Below are positions 1-5,515 of a stretch of DNA of 5,676 nucleotides, piece after piece. Where the stretch lies: NCBI GenBank assembly GCA_003151295.1, contig PLXD01000505.1:9526-15201 (forward strand), read 5' to 3'. The DNA comes from Chitinophagaceae bacterium. Lineage in GTDB: Bacteria > Bacteroidota > Bacteroidia > Chitinophagales > Chitinophagaceae. The notes under the pieces were generated by a model. The model saw only the letters and a list, made by a program, of their open reading frames with translations. It did no database searches and had not been told where the DNA came from. Within the stretch, counting starts at the first letter, position 1. Every line of letters begins with the position of its first letter. Both the position numbers and the translations under genes were made by a program.

Positions 1-226
1 CTGAAGCCGCTAGTCCGACTAAAAAAGCCTTATGCGTATCTTGTGTCAATCCCGCTGTTGCAAACAGCGGAGCCAGGGTAGAAACGGATCCATCCATGAG
101 TCCAAGAAGGCCGGGTTGAACCTTTTGCAATACAAAGGCATTGGATGAAGAATCTGCAATTGGGTTCTCTACCATATGAAATCTTGCCAAAAAACGTTCA
201 TGATCCCTTGGTTTGACAGGGAACAT
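1..226 (-). CDS. VIT1/CCC1-family iron/manganese transporter, N-terminal fragment
   Basis: This is the first 75 codons of a membrane transporter gene that leaves the window at the left edge. The stretch [20 protein letters not shown] (residues 36-55), followed by FLVGLAAS at 68-75, is the hallmark first helix region of the VIT1/CCC1 family. Members move Fe2+ or Mn2+ across a membrane; in rhizobia the related MbfA exports iron and carries a ferritin-like domain in front. Here only about 35 residues precede the signature, so no ferritin domain fits and this is the short stand-alone form. The start chosen is the ATG at 226-224, directly preceded by an in-frame TAG; a later ATG at 175 is possible. 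The gene lies 131 bases after the histidine kinase on the same strand. No terminator is seen between them, so read-through from the two-component genes is possible. Family assignment is firm; direction of transport and substrate are inferred. Confidence 0.82.
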   Translation of the reverse strand, partial: MFPVKPRDHERFLARFHMVENPIADSSSNAFVLQKVQPGLLGLMDGSVSTLAPLFATAGLTQDTHKAFLVGLAAS

Positions 227-357
227 TTCTATTATAGAAAGTATACGAAATTAGGATAGCTTTTTCCAAATGGCTGTTAGAAATCAATTATAAAATCATT
301 AGAAATTTATTAGAAAACCGTGTTTAATCTGAAGCTGAGCATGCGGGTAAATCAGGA

Positions 358-1719
358 TTAAGACAACCTGACAGTAAAAGTCGTTCCTTCATTGACTTTG
401 GAGACAACGGAAATAGTTCCCTGATGAAGGCTGATAATCTTTGAAGTAAGGGACAGACCGATGCCATTGCCATCGGCATATTTTTTATTGTCGCCACGGT
501 AAAAGGGAGTAAATATTTTCGGGAGCTCCTCCGTTGCAATTCCGATACCCGTATCAGCAAACCGTAAAATGGTATTTTGTGCAAGGAAATTGATGGTAAC
601 CGAACATTGATTGTTATCTGAAAACTTGCACCCATTCTCAATCAAGTTGGCAAAGGCTACTTTCAATAAATATTCATTTCCCTTTATAGTGATAAAATCG
701 CCTTCTTCGATCTCTCTTTCAAAAATGATCGGCACCCGGTACCCGGGATTAGATTTTAGGACGCCCTGTCGGGCATCTAACAATACTTCATCCAGGCGAA
801 GTTCTTTAAAGGCGATTTGCGCCTGGTCATAACTGGCTTTAGCAAGGTCGAGCAAGTTATTGGATAGCCGGGACAGTTTGCGGGCATCCTGCAGGATAAG
901 AAGGATCATTTCCCGGTATTCCTCCGTGGCTCTTTCTTTAAGGGTTGAAATTTCCAGTTCCGCGATAATGGCTGCAAGCGGCGTTCTCAATTCATGCGAA
1001 ATATTGGAGACAAATTGCTTTTGGGCCTCAAATGAATTTTCCAGCCTGTCCAGCATACGGTTGAAAGTAATGGCCAGTTCCGCTATTTCATCCTTACCAT
1101 TTCCTTCGCCGATCCTGAGATCGAGATTGGAGGCAGTTATTTCTCCTACTTTCACGACCATTCCGGAAACGGGTTCCAAAGCCTTACCGGAGAAGAAAAT
1201 CCCGGCTAATAATGTGAGCAGGATAGCAATGACAAAGCCAACTGCTAAAGCTATCCTCAGCGTTTTCAATTTGCTGAGCCCGTAATCATCCTTTGCAGCT
1301 GCAGTAATCACGTAGGTTTTCCCTTTGAAAGGATAAGTAAAGCCGATTGCCTGCAGGTCTTCAACATAGAAATGGATCTCTTTCAACGCTATGATACTAT
1401 CGATCATCCCTCTTGTTTCCTTTACTCTATCTATATCTCCCGCATCATGGTAAAGGAGATTAAATCCCGTGTCATACACAGCCACTTCTTCCTGGGGCAG
1501 CGAGTTCAGCGAGTTTTTATAGATCAATTGCAGGACGGCAGGTTGCACTTTGGCATCTAACAACAGATCGGTTTTTGTAATGGCCAATTGCCGTAGTCTT
1601 TTAAAATATTCCACTTCCCGCCCGTTTGAATTGGAGAAATAGATCACCAGCGCAAAACCAAGCAAGAGCGTTGCAAACAAGGCAGAGAACAGCAAAGTAA
1701 GTTTTAGTCTTATTTTCAT
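358..1719 (-). CDS. HAMP-domain membrane sensor histidine kinase of a two-component system
   Basis: A 453-residue sensor kinase that should autophosphorylate on a histidine and pass the phosphate to the response regulator encoded just before it. Order of parts: transmembrane helix at about 7-28, extracytoplasmic sensor region of about 125 residues (30-153), second helix at about 154-176, HAMP linker at about 177-230 (P183, then DEIAELAITFNRML), dimerisation/phosphoacceptor segment SHELRTP with H242, N box NLIENGCKF (N358, N362), G1 box DTGIGI (389-394), F box FTPFYR (403-408) and G2 box GNGIGLSL (417-424). All ATP-binding boxes are present, so the enzyme should be active. Its ATG overlaps the regulator's stop codon as ATGA, showing translational coupling. 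The sensor region has no domain I recognise; it has no cysteine and is of the short periplasmic type seen in metal- and envelope-stress kinases. The stimulus is unknown; sulfur compounds or redox state are guesses from the divergent neighbours. Confidence 0.95.
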   Translation of the reverse strand: MKIRLKLTLLFSALFATLLLGFALVIYFSNSNGREVEYFKRLRQLAITKTDLLLDAKVQPAVLQLIYKNSLNSLPQEEVAVYDTGFNLLYHDAGDIDRVKETRGMIDSIIALKEIHFYVEDLQAIGFTYPFKGKTYVITAAAKDDYGLSKLKTLRIALAVGFVIAILLTLLAGIFFSGKALEPVSGMVVKVGEITASNLDLRIGEGNGKDEIAELAITFNRMLDRLENSFEAQKQFVSNISHELRTPLAAIIAELEISTLKERATEEYREMILLILQDARKLSRLSNNLLDLAKASYDQAQIAFKELRLDEVLLDARQGVLKSNPGYRVPIIFEREIEEGDFITIKGNEYLLKVAFANLIENGCKFSDNNQCSVTINFLAQNTILRFADTGIGIATEELPKIFTPFYRGDNKKYADGNGIGLSLTSKIISLHQGTISVVSKVNEGTTFTVRLS

Positions 1720-2402
1720 ATGCCTTCTTTAAAAATAAAGCCTACACCAGGCCGGGTGTGGATCAATTTGATGCTATGCTCCTTATCCACCTTTTTGCGC
1801 AGGTAATTAATATAAACGTCAATAAAATTGGTGCCGGTGTCAAAAGTGGCTTCCCAGACGTTTTCAGCGATTTCAGCCCTTGACAATACCCGGCCTTTAT
1901 TGAGCATCATGTATTCGAGCAATTTAAATTCCTTACGTGTTAAGTTGATCTCCCTGTTATTCCTTTGAACGATTCTTGTCCTAAGGTTCATTTCAAGATC
2001 CGCGGCTTTCAATATATTTTTTTCAAAACCGCTGGATTTGTTAGAAGAGCGCTTCAATAATTCCCTGATCCGGACATAAAGTTCCCGAAAATCGAATGGC
2101 TTTACCAGGTAGTCATTGGCGCCTGCATCGAAACCCTCTACTTTATCATCTGTAGTACCCATGGCGGTGAGCATAATAACAGGCATATCCGGTAATTCGT
2201 GCCTTATCTCTTTACATACATCGATGCCATTCATTCCTGGTAACAGGATATCGGTGATTACCAGGTCAAAATCACCGTTTATTGCGAGAGTTTTACCCAA
2301 CAGCCCATCAGAAGCGATAGTAGTGGAAAACCCCATTTCCTCCAGGCCTTTTTTAATAAGGGCGGCGACGCGATCTTCATCTTCAATCACCAATATTTTC
2401 AT
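1716..2402 (-). CDS. OmpR/PhoB-family response regulator
   Basis: A 228-residue DNA-binding response regulator, the partner of the overlapping kinase. Counting from the ATG at 2402, the receiver domain (1-118) has the acidic pair E7/D8, the phosphoacceptor D51 in the context VITDILLPGMNG, T79 and K101 in LVKPFD. The effector domain (about 130-226) is a winged helix of the OmpR class, with the typical INLTRKEFKLLEYMM start, the recognition-helix region FIDVYINYLRKKVD and the wing HTRPGVGF. A TTG two codons upstream (2408) could also serve as start, but the ATG gives the standard family beginning MKILVIEDE. Proteins of this class usually bind direct repeats as dimers. Candidate targets are the divergent cytochrome gene promoter and its own promoter in the same intergenic region. 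No upstream promoter good enough to call was found on this strand. Confidence 0.95.
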   Translation of the reverse strand: MKILVIEDEDRVAALIKKGLEEMGFSTTIASDGLLGKTLAINGDFDLVITDILLPGMNGIDVCKEIRHELPDMPVIMLTAMGTTDDKVEGFDAGANDYLVKPFDFRELYVRIRELLKRSSNKSSGFEKNILKAADLEMNLRTRIVQRNNREINLTRKEFKLLEYMMLNKGRVLSRAEIAENVWEATFDTGTNFIDVYINYLRKKVDKEHSIKLIHTRPGVGFIFKEGI

Positions 2403-2493
2403 TATCAATTATTTTAGAACAGATTATAAATCAATTTTAAGCTTTCATTTCCTAATATTGTGCAGCATTAAAAAGCCATTAAATATTGTATTT

Positions 2494-2527
2494 TTTGGGT
2501 TAGATGGCAATATTAACACTATGTTTA
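2494..2527 (+). promoter_or_regulatory. Possible Bacteroidota-type promoter for a short transcript
   Basis: TTTG at 2494-2497 and TATGTTTA at 2520-2527 fit the Bacteroidota -33 TTTG and -7 TAnnTTTG pattern, with one mismatch in the second box and a 22-base gap, which is inside the 17-23 range described for this phylum. Transcription would begin near 2532 and meet the terminator at 2660-2686. The region is AT-rich, so a chance match is quite possible. Confidence 0.25.
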
Positions 2528-2611
2528 ACATGCTTATGCTTATCTTTAAGATAGGATTTAGACAATCAATTATATTTAAAAATAGGTTTTACCAAGCGAT
2601 ATTTTTTAAAC

Positions 2612-2649
2612 TTTCTCACAAGCAGTCAATTTTCTCATAAGCAGTTAGT
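2612..2649. repeat. Two-copy 19-bp tandem repeat
   Basis: TTTCTCACAAGCAGTCAAT (2612-2630) is followed immediately by TTTCTCATAAGCAGTTAGT (2631-2649). Sixteen of 19 positions agree and all three differences are transitions. It ends 10 bases before the terminator stem. It could be a duplicated protein-binding site or a repeated segment of a short RNA. No third clear copy is visible on either side. Confidence 0.7.
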
Positions 2650-2659
2650 TTTGGTTACG

Positions 2660-2686
2660 GCCCCTGTTTCTACAGGGGCTTTTTCT
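2660..2686 (+). terminator. Rho-independent terminator with no gene upstream on its strand
   Basis: GCCCCTGT (2660-2667) and ACAGGGGC (2672-2679) form a perfect 8-bp GC-rich stem with the four-base loop TTCT. It is followed by TTTTTCTT from 2680. This is a textbook intrinsic terminator for rightward transcription. On the plus strand there is no recognisable gene before it inside the window; the region to its left is antisense to the leftward two-component genes. The other strand would give a stem without a good T tract, so it is not a terminator for the regulator. Confidence 0.8.
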
Positions 2687-2729
2687 TGTGTCCATCATAA
2701 ATGCTTAGGGAATGATCATTATAACTTTA

Positions 2730-2746
2730 GGTAATGAGGCATTACC
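2730..2746. promoter_or_regulatory. Palindrome GGTAATG-AGG-CATTACC, candidate operator
   Basis: Perfect 7-bp arms at 2730-2736 and 2740-2746 flank a three-base centre. It sits about 35 bases upstream of the -33 box of the cytochrome promoter, a position suited to an activator. The same GGTAAT half-site forms the arms of a second inverted repeat downstream. Confidence 0.45.
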
Positions 2747-2780
2747 GCGATAACAAAAAAATATAGTATTGAATGCAGGG

Positions 2781-2811
2781 TTTGCCGAAAGTTTAAAAAG
2801 GTGTATAATTA
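2781..2811 (+). promoter_or_regulatory. Probable promoter of the cytochrome-DsrE-binding protein operon
   Basis: TTTG at 2781-2784 and TATAATTA at 2804-2811 are separated by 19 bases, matching the spacing of Bacteroidota housekeeping promoters. The second box departs from TAnnTTTG at two positions but contains a classical TATAAT. Transcription would start near 2816, giving a leader of about 45 bases before the ATG at 2861. This placement argues against using a GTG at 2801 as the start codon of the cytochrome. Confidence 0.4.
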
Positions 2812-2842
2812 CCATACTTATCCCATTTCTCCTGGTAATTAT
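2805..2842. promoter_or_regulatory. Inverted repeat ATAATTACC-N20-GGTAATTAT overlapping the promoter
   Basis: Perfect 9-bp arms lie at 2805-2813 and 2834-2842. The left arm overlaps the -7/-10 element and the right arm lies in the predicted leader, so a protein bound here would block or shape initiation. Because the left arm is largely upstream of the predicted start of transcription, this is better explained as a DNA site than as an RNA hairpin. Confidence 0.4.
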
Positions 2843-2860
2843 TATAAGATAAAAAGCGAT

Positions 2861-3853
2861 ATGAAAGCTAATTTGTTTCCAATAATATTATTCATACTCA
2901 CAGGGTTGATTGTCGGCGACGAATGCCTGGAAAGCTATCAAAAAAGAAAGGCGGAGGATAAATCTTTCGAAGCCTTGCTGGTAACCGAAAAGGTAGATAC
3001 TGTACTCAGAGGATGGAATAAATACCAGATCCCCTATTACAGCGATAGCGGTAAATTGATATGGTATGGTCGGGAGTTAATCTCCAATACCTCCTATTAT
3101 CTCGGACCGGGAGGAACGGTAGCACATATTACCAATGGTATGAATTGTCAAAACTGCCATCTCGATGGAGGTACGGTCCCTTTCGGAAACAATTTTGGGA
3201 AAGTATATGCTACTTACCCTCAATTCCGGGCACGCAACAATGGCATTCAAAGTATCTACGGCCGGATCAACGACTGTTTGGAACGAAGTCTCAATGGCCA
3301 CGCACTGGATAGCACCACTCATGAAATGCAGGCTATCTATGCATATATGAAATGGTTGGGGGAGGATGTTCCGAGAGGCCGGAAACCGGGAGGCACGAGT
3401 ATTGTGAAATTAAAGTTCCCGGATCTTGCTGCCGATCCAATAGCCGGCCGGCAAGTGTATATGGCGAAATGCCAATCCTGCCATCAGGGTAATGGGGAGG
3501 GAAAATTTAACACATCGGGAACGGGATACATTTATCCGCCTTTATGGGGTGAGCATAGTTATAATGATGGTGCAGGATTATACCGGATCAGTAATTTCGC
3601 AGGGTTTGTAAAAAACAATATGCCTTTTGGAGCAGATTATCACAGTGCTGATTTAACGGATACGGAAGCCTGGGAAGTAGCAGCCTTTGTTAACAGCCAG
3701 TCGAGGCCACATAAAGATCAAAGCGGGGATTGGAGAAATATCGCCCAGAAGCCGGTAGATTTTCCCTTCGGACCTTATGCTGACACGTTTTCGCAGGAGC
3801 AACATAAATACGGTCCTTTTGAGCCCATTAAATATGCTCAAAAGGCAAAATAG
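2861..3853 (+). CDS. TsdA-like dihaem cytochrome c (thiosulfate dehydrogenase / tetrathionate reductase family)
   Basis: A 330-residue exported cytochrome with two c-type haem domains. Residues 4-18 form one hydrophobic segment, a signal peptide or membrane anchor without a clear cleavage site. Domain 1 has the haem motif CQNCH (96-100) and, 40 residues on, RINDCLERSLNG with C139, matching the cysteine that ligates the active-site haem in TsdA enzymes. Domain 2 has CQSCH (204-208), then YPPLWG, GAGLYR and NNMPFG with M254 as likely distal ligand of the electron-transfer haem, and K251 close by. The C-terminal LTDTEAWEVAAFVNSQSRP is also family-typical. TsdA proteins oxidise thiosulfate to tetrathionate, and some mainly run the reverse reaction; the sequence alone does not tell which. 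The ATG at 2861 was chosen over an in-frame GTG at 2801, because the latter adds 20 non-signal-like residues and lies in the promoter. It is first of three co-directional genes, 73 bases before the next. Confidence 0.88.
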   Translation: MKANLFPIILFILTGLIVGDECLESYQKRKAEDKSFEALLVTEKVDTVLRGWNKYQIPYYSDSGKLIWYGRELISNTSYYLGPGGTVAHITNGMNCQNCHLDGGTVPFGNNFGKVYATYPQFRARNNGIQSIYGRINDCLERSLNGHALDSTTHEMQAIYAYMKWLGEDVPRGRKPGGTSIVKLKFPDLAADPIAGRQVYMAKCQSCHQGNGEGKFNTSGTGYIYPPLWGEHSYNDGAGLYRISNFAGFVKNNMPFGADYHSADLTDTEAWEVAAFVNSQSRPHKDQSGDWRNIAQKPVDFPFGPYADTFSQEQHKYGPFEPIKYAQKAK

Positions 3854-3926
3854 AAAGGAGACGACAGTTCTTTGGCTGTTAGCGAGTATACCAATCATTT
3901 GATTCTCTCATCTTAAAAATAAAATA

Positions 3927-4409
3927 ATGAAAAAGGTTTCCATTTTACTATTATCTATTACCTTATTGACTACAGCGGCCATCGCACAAACGACCGGAGC
4001 ACAAACGACCGATAAGGCCCTGGAGAAAAACCGGGCATTCACCGGGGCGAAGGCTACCGGTAAAGTGTATCATGCCATTTACCAATTGGATAATAACGAT
4101 CCTAAAGTGATCGAAAAGGCTCTTCGCAATCTCAACAATGCATTAAACGATCCCCGGCTGGCGGGTAAAATTCAGATCGAGCTGATCGCCTTCGCAGGAG
4201 GTACTGATGCCTATATGAAAGGAGGAAAATATGAAAACGATTTAAAAGCACTTGTCGAAAAAGGGGTGATCGTGGCACAATGTAATAATACGTTAAGAGA
4301 GAGAAAAATAGACCGGGAACAGATTTATGATTTCATCGCCGTAGTACCGAGCGGTAATGGCGAACTCATTATCCGGCAGGCGGAAGGCTGGTCGGTTGTC
4401 AAACCGTAA
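3927..4409 (+). CDS. Exported DsrE-family protein
   Basis: A 160-residue protein with a clear signal peptide (residues 1-20, cleavage after AIA) followed by a short linker and a single DsrE/DsrF-like domain from about 44 to 160. Family-typical features are KVYHAIYQLDNNDPKV with an alternating strand at the start of the domain, IQIELIAFAGGTDAYMKGG, and GVIVAQCNNTLRERKID with C119, the only cysteine of the protein. DsrE-fold proteins bind sulfur as a persulfide on such a cysteine or take part in sulfur relay; the best-studied members are cytoplasmic, so the signal peptide is notable. The C-terminal PSGNGELIIRQAEGWSVVKP is the usual end of this subfamily. Lying between a TsdA-like cytochrome and a binding protein, it may accept or carry sulfane sulfur in the periplasm; this is inference. 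Its start is preceded by an A-rich stretch and no Shine-Dalgarno box. Confidence 0.88.
   Translation: MKKVSILLLSITLLTTAAIAQTTGAQTTDKALEKNRAFTGAKATGKVYHAIYQLDNNDPKVIEKALRNLNNALNDPRLAGKIQIELIAFAGGTDAYMKGGKYENDLKALVEKGVIVAQCNNTLRERKIDREQIYDFIAVVPSGNGELIIRQAEGWSVVKP
3984..4011 (+). repeat. In-frame 15-base duplication at the signal peptide junction of the DsrE gene
   Basis: GCACAAACGACCG occurs at 3984-3996 and again at 3999-4011, a period of 15 bases or five codons. It gives AQTTG-AQTTD just after the predicted signal peptidase site (AIA then Q). The reading frame is kept and only the linker before the folded domain is lengthened. Confidence 0.75.
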
Positions 4410-4447
4410 GATTTAAGGCTAGTCATTCACAAATAATCTCATGGTAA

Positions 4448-5359
4448 ATGAAAAATTTAATAGCTTTAATTATAATTATTTTTGTAACTGCAGCGGCTGC
4501 TCATGCCCAGGATCACCGTTTCGATCCGCCCTGGAACATGCCACCGCAGAGCAAGGTAATGTTCACCATCCCCGGGTTAGACAATGTGCCGGATCTGTTT
4601 GGTGACATTAATGATCCCCAACTGGTCGTATTTTTTGCAGGCAACCAGTTTATGTGTTTGGATGATCTGGTAGCGGCGTTTAAAAAACAATATCCCGCTT
4701 ATCAGCGCATATTTGCCGAAACGCTTCCGCCGGGGATATTGGCCAGGCAAATTGAAGGCGGTTCCATTACCATCGGGAATATGCGTATCACCTTGCAACC
4801 CGATGTATATACAGATGGCAAGAAACATATAGATCAGATGCTTCCTTTTTTCTCAGCTACAGAGCCTTATGCCTATAACCGGCTGGCCATTATGGTGCAA
4901 AAGGGCAATCCGAAACAGGTAAAAGGGTTAAAGGATCTGGGGCGGGATGATGTAAGGGTAAGTATGCCTAATCCCGAATGGGAAAGTATTGGTCGCGGTA
5001 TCGAAGAAGCTTATGTGAAAGCGGGCGGTGAGGATCTGAAAAATAATATCATGACTAAGAAGGTAAAGGACAGCAGCACTTATTTAACAGAGATACATCA
5101 TCGCCAATCACCTATGCGTATTTTATATGACCAAAGTGATGCTGCCCCTGTTTGGTATACTGAAGTATTTTATCAGCAAATGATCGGTCATCCCGTAGAG
5201 ATGGTGGAAATCCCCGTATCGGAGAATATTTCGGCCACTTATACGGCTGGGCTGTTGAAAAAGGCGCCACATCCGCAGGCCGCGAAGGATTTCATGGAAT
5301 TTTTAGTTAGCCCTGACGCAAAGGCCATTTATAAAAAGTATGCATTTATAATCAAATAA
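4448..5359 (+). CDS. Periplasmic substrate-binding protein, molybdate/sulfate (oxyanion) type
   Basis: A 303-residue exported binding protein. Residues 1-20 are a signal peptide ending in AHA before Q21. The mature part has the two-lobe layout of ABC-type binding proteins: LVVFFAGNQF and LVAAFKKQYP near 60-83 (first lobe), a crossover near ATEPYAYNRLAIMVQKGNP (137-155), then GLKDLGRDDVRVSMPNPEWE in the second lobe. The segment HHRQSPMRILYDQSDAAPVWYTEV (217-240) and the C-terminal APHPQAAKDFMEFLVSPDAKAIY are strongly characteristic of the molybdate/sulfate-binding group. C70 is the sole cysteine. No permease or ATPase gene is next to it, so it may work as a scavenger, chaperone or co-sensor, or share a transporter elsewhere. 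It follows the DsrE gene by 38 bases on the same strand and is likely co-transcribed. The ligand cannot be read from the sequence; a sulfur oxyanion is suggested only by context. Confidence 0.87.
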   Translation: MKNLIALIIIIFVTAAAAHAQDHRFDPPWNMPPQSKVMFTIPGLDNVPDLFGDINDPQLVVFFAGNQFMCLDDLVAAFKKQYPAYQRIFAETLPPGILARQIEGGSITIGNMRITLQPDVYTDGKKHIDQMLPFFSATEPYAYNRLAIMVQKGNPKQVKGLKDLGRDDVRVSMPNPEWESIGRGIEEAYVKAGGEDLKNNIMTKKVKDSSTYLTEIHHRQSPMRILYDQSDAAPVWYTEVFYQQMIGHPVEMVEIPVSENISATYTAGLLKKAPHPQAAKDFMEFLVSPDAKAIYKKYAFIIK

Positions 5360-5389
5360 AATTATTTTCCGCTTTATTTGCAGATCACC

Positions 5390-5458
5390 GGGAACCGTTC
5401 CCACTCCGGATGGAAGAGGGGAAGATCCATATTTCAGTGGAGGCCTGGCACCCTGCCA
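5390..5458. repeat. Cluster of three inverted repeats in the gap before the fucosidase gene
   Basis: Within 69 bases there are GGGAAC-C-GTTCCC (5390-5402), a nested pair CCACT/AGTGG (5401-5405 and 5436-5440) enclosing ATGGA/TCCAT (5410-5414 and 5426-5430), and TGGCA-CCC-TGCCA (5446-5458). The segment is visibly more GC-rich than the flanking AT stretches. None is followed by a T run, so these are not standard terminators. They could be operator half-sites, a structured leader of the following gene, or the mRNA 3' end of the binding-protein operon. No gene is seen between 5360 and 5515. Confidence 0.4.
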
Positions 5459-5515
5459 TAATTTACCGGAATGAAGCCATCGCCACTAACAGCCACGTAT
5501 AAAAAATTATTTTTT

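Larger units (their letters stand above)
2403..2860. other. Divergent intergenic regulatory region
   Basis: This 458-base stretch separates the two-component genes (leftward) from the cytochrome operon (rightward). No convincing coding sequence is present: the open frames on the plus strand through 2403-2640 are AT-rich, low-complexity and partly antisense to the regulator. Reading rightwards it holds a possible plus-strand promoter, a 19-bp tandem repeat, an orphan rho-independent terminator, a 10-bp palindrome AATGATCATT (2711-2720), a GGTAATG/CATTACC palindrome, and the probable promoter and overlapping inverted repeat of the cytochrome gene. Its length and density of elements are more than a simple divergent promoter needs. 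Confidence 0.8.

Noticed and set aside
227..357. Terminator or firm promoter between kinase and transporter genes
   Set aside because: Only 4-base complementary arms without a T tract are present, and the promoter-like boxes (ATTTGG, TAATTTCG on the minus strand) have the wrong spacing.
324..641. Minus-strand open frame overlapping the 3' end of the histidine kinase
   Set aside because: It lies in another frame of the catalytic domain, whose motifs are intact, and its translation resembles no family.
2116..2640. Plus-strand open frame of about 174 codons across the regulator start and the intergenic region
   Set aside because: It is antisense to the well-supported response regulator in its first half and AT-rich low-complexity in the second, with no recognisable domain.
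2612..2649. CRISPR-like array
   Set aside because: Only two directly abutting units without spacers and no cas genes nearby.
2801..2860. GTG start at 2801 giving a 350-residue cytochrome
   Set aside because: The added 20 residues are not signal-like, the GTG lies between the boxes of the likely promoter, and the ATG at 2861 directly precedes the hydrophobic export segment.
2882..2935. Lipoprotein signal with C22 of the cytochrome as lipidated cysteine
   Set aside because: The residues before the cysteine are VGDE, which do not form a lipobox; a plain signal peptide or anchor is more likely.
3854..3926. Separate promoter for the DsrE gene (TTTG at 3871, ATCATTTG at 3894)
   Set aside because: The spacing is right but the second box lacks the leading TA, so it is too weak to call; co-transcription with the cytochrome is simpler.
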